Source of the DNA: Cryptomeria japonica
Taxonomy: Eukaryota > Streptophyta > Pinopsida > Cupressales > Cupressaceae
Length of the DNA stretch: 64,000 bases
Assembly: GCF_030272615.1 (NCBI RefSeq)
Contig: NC_081414.1
Location: forward strand, 2,173,501-2,237,500
Direction: 5' to 3'
Positions 1 to 11,400 of the stretch are shown piece after piece (the stretch's first letter is position 1; every line of letters starts with the position of its first letter). Below the pieces are notes generated by a model, which saw only the letters and a list, made by a program, of their open reading frames with translations, was not told where the DNA came from and did not search any database. Position numbers and translations under genes: made by a program.

Positions 1-1142
1 TAATTACTCTAGTTTAAATTTTTAGTTTAATTGTTAATAATTTTTAAGTTAGTAAATTAAACTTAGGAAAATTTATAATTAGGATTATTGTGTAATAAAT
101 TTGCAAATTTAAATTAAGGTATATAATTGGAATCTCTCAACCCATTTGAGATTTATTGGGTTACTTGATCGGTAATTTTAGGTTCTTTAAAACATTTAAG
201 TCTTATTATTATGATTGATCCAAAATCGCCAAAAGTATAAACTAATTGTTCATTTTGAACCAATAACTCTATAATTAATTATTCTCAGGATAGAAGTAAA
301 CATTGCTTAATTTTATATGTAAATGACACTATCTTTGCATCATACGCATTACTTATATATTAAAATTGCATTCATTGATGAGCAAGTTATATTTCCATTA
401 TCTTCATGCAAGTTACATGTTTTAATATGTGAGTTCATAATTGTCATTATCATACCATTATATATTAATTAGTTTAGTTGTAGAAGAATGGTATTTCTTT
501 TTATCAAATGGTACTTGGATGCCATCGAAGTAGTTATTCAAATAATTAAGCTTTACAATATCTAATTGTACACGTTCAATTCATAATTGTTTTTAAGTAT
601 GATACTTTTCATAGCTCCTTAGTAAAGAAAACTAAATAAAGGAAGTTGGAAAACCCAAACCTAGCAGCATTTGGTATATACAGTGCCTCTGGGTCACGCT
701 TACGGGTAATGTCATCGTGTTGAACTTTTGCACTTAACGCCTAATAAAGCTGCATCAACGATGTCTGTGGCATTGTCCATATAAATCGTCGGGGAGTAAT
801 AAGGGACACTTGGAAGTTAAAATCCAAGGGACGGATAATCCCCCTTGGATCGATAATTTAATAAGATAATTCTAAAATGATCTCTCATCTGCTGAGTTAA
901 ACCATAGTAAACTCCTATAGGGATGATGAGTGAAATGCTTTTATGAAATTGATTTAATCTTGAAGAATTGCTGACAATTGACAATTGGTCAAGGGTGACG
1001 CTTATGATAGGTATTAAGATCTAGTTGTTTTAGGCCACAAGCAATAGGCCATCTTGAGCCTTTGCTTAAGTGCTACCACCATCGGTAGCAACCGCAGAGA
1101 AACTGTCTGGGACATTGACCCTAGAGAGGGTTGCGTACCCAC
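1..1142. other. Unassigned AT-rich flank left of the solo LTR
   Basis: I see no supported gene in this stretch. It is AT-rich with a moderately GC-richer block near 660-1130. It ends exactly at the solo LTR and resumes at 5728 after the duplicated CCCAC, so 1-1142 and 5728 onward were once continuous. The resumed side carries phrases near 5780-5880 that look to me like LTR or leader DNA of a plant Ty3/gypsy element. That identification is an impression and was not tested by search. Confidence 0.4.
1138..1142. repeat. Target-site duplication of the solo LTR (left copy)
   Basis: CCCAC precedes the LTR here and follows it at 5728-5732. A 5-bp duplication is normal for LTR retrotransposon integration. 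Confidence 0.9.
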
Positions 1143-1946
1143 TGTCATGCCCAAACTTTTGGGCACGAACGGAATAATTTTTTTAAAAAAATAATGAACT
1201 TAGAACGACTTACTTAATTAAAATAATGCAACTAGTTGGTCTTAACTATGGTTTCAAATAAGTCAAGCAACTAAATTAATGAGGCAATAAATAATCTAAG
1301 TTATGAGCAAGTTAATATTTCCCCAAAACAATTTTCACTAATCTTCCATTAATAAATAATTACACTCTCTAGCAATTAATCTCAAACTTAATATATAATC
1401 TCTAAATTTATTTGACTAATAATCTCTTATAGTTCTTTATTTGCCTAGGGTCTAAATAAGTTGTCCTAGTTATTAAATTTGACAATCCTATTAAATACAA
1501 TCTCCATAATTTTAAAATGCCTTAAAATTTAAAATTTATAGAGGGACCAATTTGACCCTACATACCCCACCTTATCTCCCAAGGGTTTAGCCTTCCAAGG
1601 AGTTGAAAATCTTCTTATTAAAATTTTATATATCTAGTTTTAGTTCTGAGATTTATTCTCCCAGGAGTCCAAAATCTTCTTTTAAAATACTTTTTAATCC
1701 ATTTAATAAATAAAAGAGCATTGCTAAGTTTACAATTAACTATTGGGTTTCAAAAAAATATGGAATTTAAATCTTATATATATATATATATATATAAATT
1801 CCCATGAAGGGGGAGTTTTCCTTCCTTTAATTTGTAAATATGTTTTTTTTTTCTTCTAAAAGAAATTCTAAAAGTTCACAACTAATCCTAACTCTTCAAA
1901 CACCCCACCCACACATATTTGTTTTAAAATATACCCATGTGTATTT

Positions 1947-1973
1947 GCCCTAACCCGAAATTAGGGTTAGGGC
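1947..1973. repeat. Conserved CCCTAA-type hairpin in the LTR
   Basis: Arms GCCCTAACCC and GGGTTAGGGC are perfect reverse complements around a 7-nt loop. The same hairpin is intact in the other LTR copy at 54789-54815, although surrounding bases differ. It resembles plant telo-box or telomere-like words. A regulatory role is inference only. Confidence 0.7.
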
Positions 1974-2309
1974 ATGTGTGTTTTAATCTACATATGTTTT
2001 TTTTGAGTGTGAGTTGTGTGTGTGTGATGACTTTTTATTTCATTTATTTTGTGTGTGTGTGCAGGTGAAGGAGTGGGCGGTCCGAACTTCATTACCCGAC
2101 GGCGCGCGCAGGGCCGAACCGGAAGCATTTTTTATTGCTCACGGCGAAAGGAGGAGGGGGAGCGGAGGGAGGAAGAGAGAAGGCAGAGCGGGGTGCCGAC
2201 AGTGCGGGGTACCGCGGGCTGCGGATGGCGCCGCCCGCAGTCTGCGGCTCCCACAGGCTGCGGACTGCGTCGCCCACAGTCTGCGGCTATATATATATAT
2301 AAATAAATA

Positions 2310-2533
2310 TAATAATAAAATATTAAAAAAAAAAAAAAGGGGTTTCACATTTTAATTTAACCCGCAGACTGTGGGCTGCGGAACCCACAAACTGTGGACT
2401 GCGCCGCCCACAGTCTGCGGCTCCCGCAGGCTGCGGACTGCGCTGCCCACAGTCTGTGGGTTCCGCAGCCCACAGTCTGCGGGTTAAATTAAAATGCGAA
2501 ACCCTTTTTTTTTTTTTTAATATTTTATTATTA
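2310..2533. repeat. Long inverted repeat with GC-rich core in the solo LTR
   Basis: Arms at about 2310-2396 and 2448-2533 are near-perfect reverse complements. Each runs from an ATTATTATTT-type AT tract through a poly-A/T run and a TTTAATTTAACCCGCAG word into CTGCGG/CCCACAG units. The loop consists of further CTGCGG-type repeats. The structure is absent from the second LTR, which has a different GC-rich sequence at the same place. Confidence 0.85.
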
Positions 2534-2556
2534 TATATATATATATATATATATAT

Positions 2557-2696
2557 ATCATTCTTCATTTGTGAAATCTGTATATTTCAAAATAAAACTG
2601 TATATATTGTCATACCCTTATATATATATATATATATAAGGGTATGACAATATATACAGTTTTATTTTGAAATATACAGATTTCACAAATGAAGAA

Positions 2697-2700
<4 letters not shown>
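2557..2700. repeat. 144-bp near-perfect palindrome with TA-repeat centre
   Basis: Left arm begins ATCATTCTTCATTTGTG at 2557 and right arm ends CACAAATGAAGAATGAT at 2700. About 64 bp on each side are reverse complements, separated by a TA dinucleotide run. TA repeats also flank the palindrome. It is present only in the solo LTR. It could be a small foldback element inserted in TA-repeat DNA or an inverted duplication. Confidence 0.9.
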
Positions 2701-2738
<38 letters not shown>

Positions 2739-2769
2739 TTATATATGTATAAATATATATATTAATGAG

Positions 2770-2824
<55 letters not shown>

Positions 2825-5800
2825 AATGGCTTGATTAACAAGCTTATTAGTTTTTTTTTTCTTTTATTTTTATAAACAGGTTTTCAGAATGAACACTTAA
2901 ATGGAGTAATATATATATATATATATATTTTCAAATTATAACTCACTTAGGCATTCTTGAGTTCATTATTGTTTTGTATAACCTTAGAATGCATGCAGGG
3001 ATTTTACTAATGTTATTTGTAGTTTGATTAATGGGAAAGAGTATATTTATCTTTTTTTTTTTTGAACAAATTTGAAGAAATATATATGTTGAACGTTCTG
3101 TTGTTTTTTTTTTTTTGTCTAAAAACAACATTCTACTTCTAGCATTTACAATGCATCCTAAACAACAAACTTAAAATATAACCATTCTTTTTGTAATCAA
3201 ATTAAATCTAAGAACTAAATGCTAATCTTTCCTTTTGATTCAATAAGCTACTATCTTACGATTTGTTTTCTGCATTAAATGGAAAATTAATGACAGTTTT
3301 CTTTTATTTGCAGCAGCATTAATATAGCTAAATGAACATGTAGAAACAGAAATAAATTTCCATTTGCCCAATAAACATAATTGCAACAACATCATTTTTT
3401 TGAAGATTTAAATACAAACTAATTCCTTTCCTCTTCCTTTTGCAAAACTAACCAAGTAGGAGAAATATTTATATTTCTATAGCAAATGTAAATACAAAGT
3501 ATATATGAATACAAATGGGTTTGAAAACCCAACGATATTTTTTTTTCTTTTCATGGTAATATGAATAAAATGACTACACTTCCTTTCTTGAAACTGAATA
3601 TAACATAGCTCACTTTCTTTTCTTTTTTTATACAAGCTACAACATTGAATACATTCTTTCTTTTTTTTAACACTTTCTGCAACACAAAACAGCAACAAGC
3701 TCTTTAATTCCTTCCTTTCCCATCCCAAGCAACCTGCAACAAAATACAACTTTGATCATGGAGAGCTCACCTCCTAGCCTAGGCTTACTAGAAGCCACCC
3801 CCGAGCTTGGAGAACCAAGTCACTAGACGGGTTACAAGCAAGCAAACAACACAACAAAATAAGGCAAACACTCAACAAACATCTTCCCTTCCCAAGCTAC
3901 ACTCTCACCACCTTTTGTGATCATCATTCCATGGGTGGAAGTGGACCAAGTACCATTGGGGAGATTGTAAGCCAAAATTTCACAATTCAAGCCACCTCAT
4001 GGCAATTACAAAATACAACAAAAGATACATCCACATACCTTATGCCCCCCAAAGGCTCAAAGGCCATATTTTCTCCCCTTATGACCCCCAAATGCATACA
4101 CAAGGCTATGCAGCAAGGGTCACAAAGGACACCCTTGAGCTCACTCTCCATAAGGAGAGCCTCTCACCCAAGGCTGTCATACTCCTTCCACCCCAAGACC
4201 ATCCTACTCCCCCAAGAGTAGGAGGTCTTGGACACTCCCAAAACAAGAACATAGAAATGAAAACTTGCACTCTTTTTTTCTTTTCAACAACAATTTACAT
4301 AAACACATCTCTTTCAACAAGCATTTCTTTCCTTCAACAAAACAACATAAACAACATAAATAAGAAGAAATAAAACCAACCTTATTCTGCCAATAGGTAT
4401 GTTAGATTTAGTTGGGGATGAGCTGCCCAATTCCACACAAACTTTTCTCCAATCTTTCCCAAAAATTCTATTCTACTACTAATTTTCAAAACAATGCATA
4501 ATCTCCAACAATGGAGAGTGGGTGATTACTCACTAAGTCCCTAATCCTTGCCTAAGAAGGCCTCTCAAACACTTCCCAACCCCTTGGGTGAGGTGAGAGT
4601 TCCCATTGGTTGCTCTTCCCAAACTCTTACATATTACTAAAACTGGAAAGGGAAAAGGTGAGAGAAGATGGGGAAGAGAGTTTGACATCAAAAGGGAAGG
4701 TTGTCTATCCTAGGAGGAACTTTCTAAGTTGAATTTTCGCTCACCTTGGAAGAACCACTTTTTGAGGTGACTAAACCATCACATGGGAGTAGTCACATGT
4801 TTCAAAATACCCCTAACCCATAGGTATACCCTTTGGACCTTTGGAAAAGCCCTAAAACTGACCCTAGGAGTCCTTTTAACCCCTTAGAAACCCAACTGAA
4901 GTTTACCTACGGGTCAAACCTGAGTTGACCACTCCCAAGACTCCCTACCCAAGGCAAATTTGGGACCACACTCATGTTTTTGAATGGCTTTGGTAGAAAC
5001 AAAACTCCCTCCAAGAGACAAGTCAAAATCAATGACACTAATCAGCACATGTGTCAAGTGACACAATAAAATACAATATAAAAATCACACATGGAATTTG
5101 TCTCTTGTAGGATTACACATATACATAAAATTAATTTTAACACTCAAGCATCATACACTTCACAAATAAAATACATTACAAACGGGGTGTTGTCTCTCCA
5201 AATAGACAACCCCTGGCTTAACAAATGTACATTGGTCTAGGTTTGGTTCTCCATATAAATTCCATGGTCACATGGATAATTTTCCTGCGCATCTCAATTA
5301 ACACATTAGTAATTCCAAATAATCACAATTATACATAATTAAATACATGGATTTCATTGCACATCAAACACTCATACATTGGCAACAATAATTCAATATC
5401 TCATTCAATTAAATTCGATTTCACATAAGCAATTAACATAATTCACAAAATTGAACCATTCATAAAATAAGCATCATTTTTCTATCATCAAAATAAAGTC
5501 CTACAATTCCAATAATTGACATTCACCATTTCAAAATAATTCTATTCTAACAACATATAAAGTTTCATAATCATCATGCATAGAATAAAGCATCAATATA
5601 TGTCAATGTGATCCAATCATGAAATCATATAGGTTCTAAATCCATAAAGCATAAAATAAAGCATTCATAATAGTCTCAATATGCAAATAATTGAAAATGT
5701 CAAACTGAGTCGGGGTAGGGCCTCACACCCACTAATCAGTTTACATCAAACCATAGAGTATAAAATAGAACTACATACCTTATGCCTTGATCCCGTGCAG

Positions 5801-6159
5801 AAATGAGTATGTAGGCAGTCTTGGGACGAAGTTGTCCCTAGTACTCAGGCATTCGTAGGTGGGGTCTAGGCTTGGTAAAGAAGGATTGAGTAGAATCCTA
5901 ATTTGAAAGATAAGTATAATAAAATAGAAAAAGTAATTCAATGCATACTCGGAAGGAATCCCGTATGGATTCACTTGACTTCCCAAGGCTTTAAGCCAAA
6001 TTTCGAGGCAGAATTCAAGCTTGTATTATGTTATTTAATTACTCCTAAGGACAATGATCTCGGTGCACTTCTGTTTGAAGAGTGTAGTGCTTAGTGAGTG
6101 GCTCAGGACCCGAATGGTCCCGATGAGTCTAAGTCTCTAGTCAGAGAACCTCCCATCTT

Positions 6160-6310
6160 GATTGGATAGATGCCTACCCCGTATGGGTAGATGCCTATCC
6201 CGTATTGGATAGATGAAATCTTATGTCCCGTATGGATAGATGCCTAACCCGTATGGTTAGATGCTCATCCTGGAAGGATGAATGCCTAATCCAAATGGAT
6301 GGATGCCCAG
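6160..6310. repeat. Degenerate tandem repeat of GGATAGATGCC-type units
   Basis: Six or so imperfect units built on CCGTATGG(A/G)TAGATGCCTA follow each other with a spacing of roughly 20-30 bp. Units vary by a few bases and by small length changes. No reading frame spans it. Confidence 0.8.
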
Positions 6311-7454
6311 AGTATGCGATTGAATCAAACACAAGTGATTAAATTAAACAAAAAAAAAAAAGAATGGTCAAATTTGTTGGGTTAAATATGGTGGGTTATT
6401 ACACCTATCATGCATCCATTATCTTCCCAAAAGTAAAAAACAAAAGAAAAAAAAACAAAGAGAAATAATTCGTCTGATGGTGAAAACCACTTCTTGTGGT
6501 GCCTTAGGCAAGTACCATGATGAAAACTTGAAAAACAAGCGTCATATGTAATTCATTACCCTCTTGTAGTCTACACTTGGGGGTAACTTTCATCCATGCT
6601 TCCTATATAGCTTATCCTCAATTATCCCTTATCTTCCATTATCCCTCATTCACCCTATCTACCCCCATATCACCTTTTCTACCTTTGATCTTGACAAGGT
6701 TAAGGATCCCCACAATCATCATGCATCATATCAACTTCACCTTATCCACACCCTTCATATCAATTATCTTTTTATTTCTTTCTTCTAGCATCCCTTATTA
6801 CCTTTAATCTTTCTTATCCTATCTCCATCCTATCATATCCATCCTTTGATCTTGATCAAAACCAAGGACATAGAAGAAAAACATGTTTTCATAAACCTCT
6901 TGACATGTCCATTCCTTATGGAGCACATGCCATTTAATGCACCATGCCATCACCTTATATTTCCATATCTATTCCCTTAGCTTGGGTTCCCATCATGAGG
7001 CAGTCCTTGAAAATAAATTTAACCTTGATTCCTTATTAATTTGCCACCATCCTTCACTTATCCATTTTCATCCCATCATTTCATTCATCTGCTCATGATG
7101 CCTTATTCCTTGCTAGACACTAGGGGAAAATAAATACATCTTGTTTGAGAATAAATCTTGATATATCTTATAGCTCAATAACCTATCAAGGCAACTTTAA
7201 AAAAAAAATTAAAATCCAAAAATAATCACAAAAATTTTTAAAATACAAAAAAATAAAAAATAAATAAATAAATAAATTCAAAAACAAAAAATTATAAATA
7301 GTTGTCTCTTTCTTAAGCATTGACACTTTGAACAAACACAATCAAAACATCACAATAAAATTGAGCTTAAAAAATCTTGGATTAATAAACAAACTATCGA
7401 ACTAGTCTATTTCCTTACTAATCAACTACCTATCACTTTTAACATATTTATCAA

Positions 7455-7655
7455 ACAACGTGCCTCTATGGATACATTGTTCTTAGAATAGGCACCCTAT
7501 TAGATATCATGTCCTATGAACACATCTTTCATATAATGGACATCCTATTGTGCCTCTATAGATACATCATTCCTAAAACACACACCCTATCAGATATCAT
7601 GTCTTACAGATACATCTTTCCTAAAATGGACATCCTATCAAACGTCATTTTAATA
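7455..7655. repeat. Two-copy tandem duplication, about 100 bp per unit
   Basis: Two successive units each contain TGCCTCTAT, a GATACAT word, CACCCTAT, AGATATCATGTC and TGGACATCCTAT in the same order. They differ at scattered positions, so the duplication is not recent. Confidence 0.75.
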
Positions 7656-7960
7656 AAAACACTTTTAATTTGGGAAAGAAGATCTAAATGGTTGTTGAAT
7701 TATTTGGTCTAGTGAGTCTTATCTTGTATTTGATTTATCATGTACCATGATCCTATGCTACTCAAGGATATCCACAAGTGATTAGAGAAGAAAAGGTGGA
7801 CCATTATTTTTATCATTTGATTGTTGTTTGTGGTTTGTATTATTAATCCTTGCAAATGGTATATGAGTTATCTAGTTTTTACCATATCTAGTTATGCTTG
7901 CATTCACTCGCCATAATAAGTTCAATGATGATGTAGCACTATATCAAGCACAAGATTCCA

Positions 7961-8455
7961 CACTAGTACATTCGGAGCTAATTTCCGACGGCCGATTGTC
8001 GAAATTGCGACAAATTTTCGTCGGAGTGCCGACAAAAGTAGCCATCGAAAACTCATCGTCGGATTTGTTGATGATGCCCCTAAATGTCAGAAATATGACA
8101 ATCCCATGGACTCTATAGATGGTGGGCATGATTGCTCTTCCAGTCAAAAAAGTCATCGGACATGCAGCATCCCCGTCGGATGTTTTAGTAGATTACGTCG
8201 CAAAGTTGATGGCAATTTGGAACTTTGCACCGACGGTGATGCTGTTTGTCCGATGCTTGTGTCGTCAGTCCATTCGGAGGCATCGACGGCCGTCTGACTA
8301 CGAAGTGTCGTCGCACATACAACATCCTCATCAGATGTTTGTCTAGTTTGAGTCGGAAGTGCGACGACTCCAGAACCTTTTCACCGACAAGAACGTTGTA
8401 TGTCCACCAATTTCATCATCGGTGGAAAGCTTGGTATTCATCGTAATTCCGACGA
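7961..8455. repeat. Left terminus and subterminal repeat region of the CACTA element
   Basis: The terminal inverted repeat starts at 7961. Over the next 490 bp the words CGTCGGA, CCGACGG, CATCGG and close variants occur more than a dozen times in both orientations, against an AT-rich background. In characterised CACTA elements such subterminal repeats bind the small TNPA-type protein. ORFs called here are products of the repeat. Confidence 0.85.
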
Positions 8456-11400
8456 AGATAATATTTTTATCAAAAAAAATATATTATTATCTAGTCATTG
8501 ATATGTACAGCGAATGATATTCTATCCCCGCCACCTACTAGTAGGGGGCATAGGTTTGAGGCTAATATGAGGTGCACTGGTTTCAAGCTAATATGATTAG
8601 GCGCACCATGGTTGAGATGGTCCAACTCCCTAGTCTTAGTCTAGGACTAAGCTCATGCCATATCTAAATGAAAGACATCTCAAATACATCATCGGTGGAA
8701 AGCTGCAAAATGCCATTTCATACATAAGCAAGACATACACAATTGGGCACAATCACCAAGAGAATGGTAAAAAGTGTGTTTGAGATCATTGTCCTAATTG
8801 TGGTGTGGTCACCAAGAGATCACCGTAAATTTGTCAAGCTTTCCTTCATTTAAACCAAGTAAACCTTTGTAACAAAATTGTCCTAAGTGTGTTTAAATGA
8901 AGGAAAGGTTGACCAATTTCTCCATGTAGTTTTACCTGACTCTAGAATTAGTCAGTTGTTTAAAACAACTCATAACCATTGTAACAAAATTCACACTAAT
9001 AATATATTTCCTAACATTTTTTATCCATGAATGATATTTGGGTTTACAATCTTGAATTTAGTACATGCAATATCATTAGAACTCAGACATCAATAAACTT
9101 GTTTCAAATCAGAAACACTGTGATCTAAATTGCATACAAACTATTTAATGTAATGCTTTGTATTTTGGAAAAAAGGGTTGGCTGCAAAATTTTGCAGAGC
9201 ATACTATTTGAGTAATTTACATGTCAACTATTTGTTATAATGTCTGAAAACTAAATCATGAAAAAGTTAAAAAAAAATTGGTTAGCAAATCAGGGGTGCA
9301 CTTTACATTCTTGTTGTTATCCAATTCTCTTACTTTAGCTCTATTTCTTTCTTCATATTTGGGGTCTAGAGCTCCTCCCTAAGCAGAGATTGTTGGTTTT
9401 GTCTCCCCTCCTTTGGCTGGAGAGTTTCTTTCTATCTTTGGTAGTTTACCCTCATAGTTTAGCTTCTCTATTGGTCGGACTGCTATTTTCCCTACCTTCT
9501 TCTCTAAGTGCTCCTCCTCTTGTTTCCAAGATTTTTCCTTTGCCTTCTACTCAATGGCCCTTGGTTGTGCCTTCATGCCCTCTTAATGTCTTCATTGGGT
9601 TCCTGTTTCCTTCAAATGATGGCTTCTCTATGTTATGCAATATCCATCTTGGATCTTGCAACATCAAATTATGGCATGATTGATGTTGATGCGAGTGATT
9701 GGACAATTATTTTTTATCAAATTTTTTCTTTAAGTAAGAAGATCCTTCTCAAGCAATTTGATGTTGTCAAAAGATAAATAAGTTGTCAAGTAAGGTGAGG
9801 GCTAAAAAGAATCTTTAGATTAATGTTTCTAACTGTGTTGGTTATTGTTGATGTGGTTTTTCATTGATTTTCTTCAGTTATTCTTCACCAATAGCCTATT
9901 TATAACAACTTTATCTATTTGGAAGTGGGTCCTCTCTAGAACCTACAACCAATCTATCAAAAGAAAATACATATTGGAAAATGTCATCACAAAAATATGT
10001 CATTTTTATATGTAAAACTAGAATGTTCAGGTTTTCTTGAAAACAATCAAATTAAAATTCTCATCTTAGTCTTACAAGTATTAGGGTTCTTACCTAGCAG
10101 GATGCTCCTCACAAGGATGATTGTATGTTGTCCAGACTAGCTCGCCCTGGAAAAGCCTCAGGATCTGCGATAAAAGTCAAAGAAACAATAATAATATCCT
10201 CTAGTTCATATAAGAAATGATTTATAGTGAGTGTCCTTGAGATAAAAGAGCATTTACATTAATGTAGTTGTTTGTGTCAAGGGTAAATCGATGATAGATT
10301 CCTCTTGGGAGGATAATCATATCCCCCTTCTTAACCCATATTTGTATCCATCAATCCTCTTTATCCCTTACATCAAAGGAGCCTATAACAAAAGAAACAT
10401 AAAACTCAAGCGTCAGTATATGTCATTGACAACTCCTGTTTTATGAATTCTTTCAAATTTGTCTTCGCTAGAGTCAGCTTGCTAATAGGCTATTGCTATA
10501 TACTAAGAATTAAATTGCTGAAATTCCATGACTTCGACCATAAAGACACATAGACTGGGTTCAAGTAATGTATATGAGAATTAAAGGACAATGGAAATTT
10601 TTCCATTGTCTGTAATAGATAGCAAGAAGGAAAGACTGTTATCTATGTAACATCTATTTGACAATTTTGGATTCATAACTTTACGTATAAACATATACAA
10701 CCATGGTAAATTGCAAAATGACAAAAAAATCCATTTCATGTAATCAATAATTTTGTACAAAGGGGAGGATGCTAATCATGTCACCCTAAATATTCACAAA
10801 CAGGTATTGAAGGAATGCTGACCATAAATATGATAAAATAATGCTTGGTTTAGAGGATATAGCTAATTCACCCCTCAATTTAAAAGAAATATCAAGTAAA
10901 ATTTAGTACTTATTTTAAGTTGATCACATTATGATGTAGCACATTAATCAATACTACAACACTGCCACTGGAAAAAGGCAACGATCTGTCAAAAAAGAAT
11001 TAGTGATAAATGATAGGGATATAAACTGTGCTGAAATGGTTTTGTAATATTTAGCTCTTTTAATATAAATCCAACTTTTATTTAGCAAAAAAATATATTG
11101 ATGAGTAAAATGGTTAAAAAAACAGTTTTTTTCTGTATATTGAACATGGAAGTTTCAATGATGGTGTTTTGAGATGGATAATTGGAATCCCACTATTTTC
11201 CCTAGATTGTTTTCACCAAAATTTTGGACATGATTCCATTTAGTTTTCACTATATGGTTCACAAGTTATTAGGATTAATGGTTATGTTTCCATGGTGTTT
11301 GGATCCAAGCAAAACAAGTTCAATGAATCGATAAATGTAGTTTACTCGATACAAAATGTTTGTATATAGATATGGTATACGACATACATCGTGCATGGCA

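Larger units (their letters stand above)
1143..5727 (-). mobile_element. Solo LTR (4.6 kb) of the chromovirus family
   Basis: This is a complete LTR without an internal region. Read on the minus strand it opens TGTGAGGCCCTACCC and closes GGGCATGACA, so it has canonical TG...CA ends. The same 5-bp word CCCAC lies directly outside both ends (1138-1142 and 5728-5732), which is a target-site duplication. It aligns along most of its length with the 3' LTR at 53966-58391, apart from a variable GC-rich and AT-repeat middle. The small ORFs inside (for example around 2.0-2.6 and 3.9-4.4 kb) are low-complexity or simple-repeat translations and I do not call them genes. A solo LTR with an intact duplication is the usual product of LTR-LTR recombination removing the internal region. 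Confidence 0.93.
5728..7960. other. Unassigned AT-rich DNA between solo LTR and CACTA element
   Basis: No gene is supported. The stretch begins with the right CCCAC duplication of the solo LTR. It holds two local repeat patches (6160-6310 and 7455-7655, listed separately) and otherwise AT-rich sequence with poly-A tracts. It ends in CCA (7958-7960), the left target duplication of the CACTA element. Near 5790-5870 it contains wording reminiscent of plant Ty3/gypsy LTRs, which I could not confirm. Confidence 0.5.

Noticed and set aside
2014-2647. Overlapping short ORFs on both strands near 2.0-2.6 kb
   Set aside because: They are translations of CTGCGG repeats, inverted repeats and TA runs inside an LTR.
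3931-4373. ORFs repeated at 56394-57014
   Set aside because: They occur in both LTR copies but with frame differences and stops between copies, so conservation is of DNA and not of protein.
9390-9777. Plus-strand hydrophobic ORFs of 89-97 residues
   Set aside because: Leu/Ser/Pro-rich composition follows from CT-rich DNA; no domain, no neighbour support, no clear start context.
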